Assembly (NCBI GenBank): GCA_021799555.1
Contig: JAJZAG010000274.1
Coordinates: forward strand, 1 to 5,092
Length of the DNA: 5,092 bases
Origin: Deltaproteobacteria bacterium
Lineage (GTDB): Bacteria; Desulfobacterota; Binatia; Binatales; Binataceae
Direction: 5' to 3'
Position 1 is the first letter of the stretch. Every line of letters begins with the position of its first letter. This document shows, piece after piece, positions 4,746 through 5,092 of the stretch. A model generated the notes under the pieces. It saw only the letters and a program-made list of their open reading frames with translations. It was not told the DNA's origin and searched no databases. Made by a program: the position numbers and the translations under genes.

Positions 4746-5092
4746 ATGAAGTTTACATGGTTCCATTTGATGCCGTACCGGTTCTTGCCGGAAGATTTCA
4801 AGGATAAGTACCGTAGCGTGTGGGTCGATATCCCGCGCAATCTGTACGATCCGAAACTCGGCCATCGACTCTACAACGATTATCTCGATCAGCTCGAATA
4901 CGCTGACAGCGTGGGCTTCGATGGGCTCGGCGTAAACGAACATCATCAAAACGGCTATGGGATGATGCCGTCGCCAAACCTGATGGCCGCGGCGATGACG
5001 CGGCGCACGCGCAACGCCAACCTTGTGGTGCTCGGCAACTCGATCGCGCTCTACAATCCACCGATTCGGGTCGCCGAGGAATTCGCGATGCT
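4746..5092 (+). CDS. LLM-class flavin-dependent oxidoreductase, N-terminal part (cut by window edge)
   Basis: The first 115 codons of a luciferase-like monooxygenase family protein. These are TIM-barrel enzymes that use reduced FMN or F420 to oxidise or reduce varied organic substrates. The start MKFTWFHLMPYR is followed by a region with YNDYLDQLEYADSVGFDGLG (43-62), where the first barrel helix leads into the next strand. The hallmark VNEHHQNGYG (63-72) follows, then MMPSPNLMAAAMTRRT (73-88) and NLVVLGNSIALYNPPIRVAEE (92-112), where cofactor and substrate contacts lie in relatives. Most family members have roughly 330-400 residues, so about two thirds is missing. It probably shares a transcript with the TetR gene 30 bp upstream. 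The cofactor and substrate cannot be deduced from this fragment. Confidence 0.9.
   Translation, partial: MKFTWFHLMPYRFLPEDFKDKYRSVWVDIPRNLYDPKLGHRLYNDYLDQLEYADSVGFDGLGVNEHHQNGYGMMPSPNLMAAAMTRRTRNANLVVLGNSIALYNPPIRVAEEFAM

Overview
The window comes from a GC-rich bacterium with a Gram-negative envelope, since it carries a TonB-type energy transducer with a recognisable C-terminal domain. The mix of an epoxide hydrolase, a classical SDR dehydrogenase, a luciferase-like (LLM) flavin oxidoreductase and a TetR regulator is common in environmental, catabolically versatile lineages such as Candidatus Binatota or other deltaproteobacteria-like soil groups. That taxonomic guess is inference only.

Layout, left to right. 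Positions 1-423 (minus) hold the N-terminal 141 codons of an epoxide hydrolase, cut by the window edge. A 156-bp divergent intergenic region follows, then an NAD-type SDR (580-1353, plus). The SDR converges, with only 21 bp between stop codons, on a minus-strand series. In its own reading order that series is a TonB-family protein (3456-2593), a small exported protein of unknown function (2453-1926) and YqeY (1806-1375). Positions 3457-3878 contain no convincing intact gene. They hold a 62-bp interrupted palindrome, a decayed-looking minus-strand reading frame, and a likely promoter plus operator for the next gene. A TetR regulator (3879-4715, plus) is followed 30 bp later by the start of an LLM flavin-dependent oxidoreductase (4746 to the window end), probably in one transcript.

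How the genes may work together (inference): the epoxide hydrolase, SDR and LLM oxidoreductase are all enzymes that could act on small organic or lipid-like compounds, and the TetR protein probably controls the LLM gene and itself. The TonB and exported proteins face the periplasm, and YqeY is a housekeeping protein.

No RNA gene, CRISPR array or intact mobile element was seen. I found no convincing undescribed multi-gene system. The most interesting part is the 3457-3878 intergenic segment.
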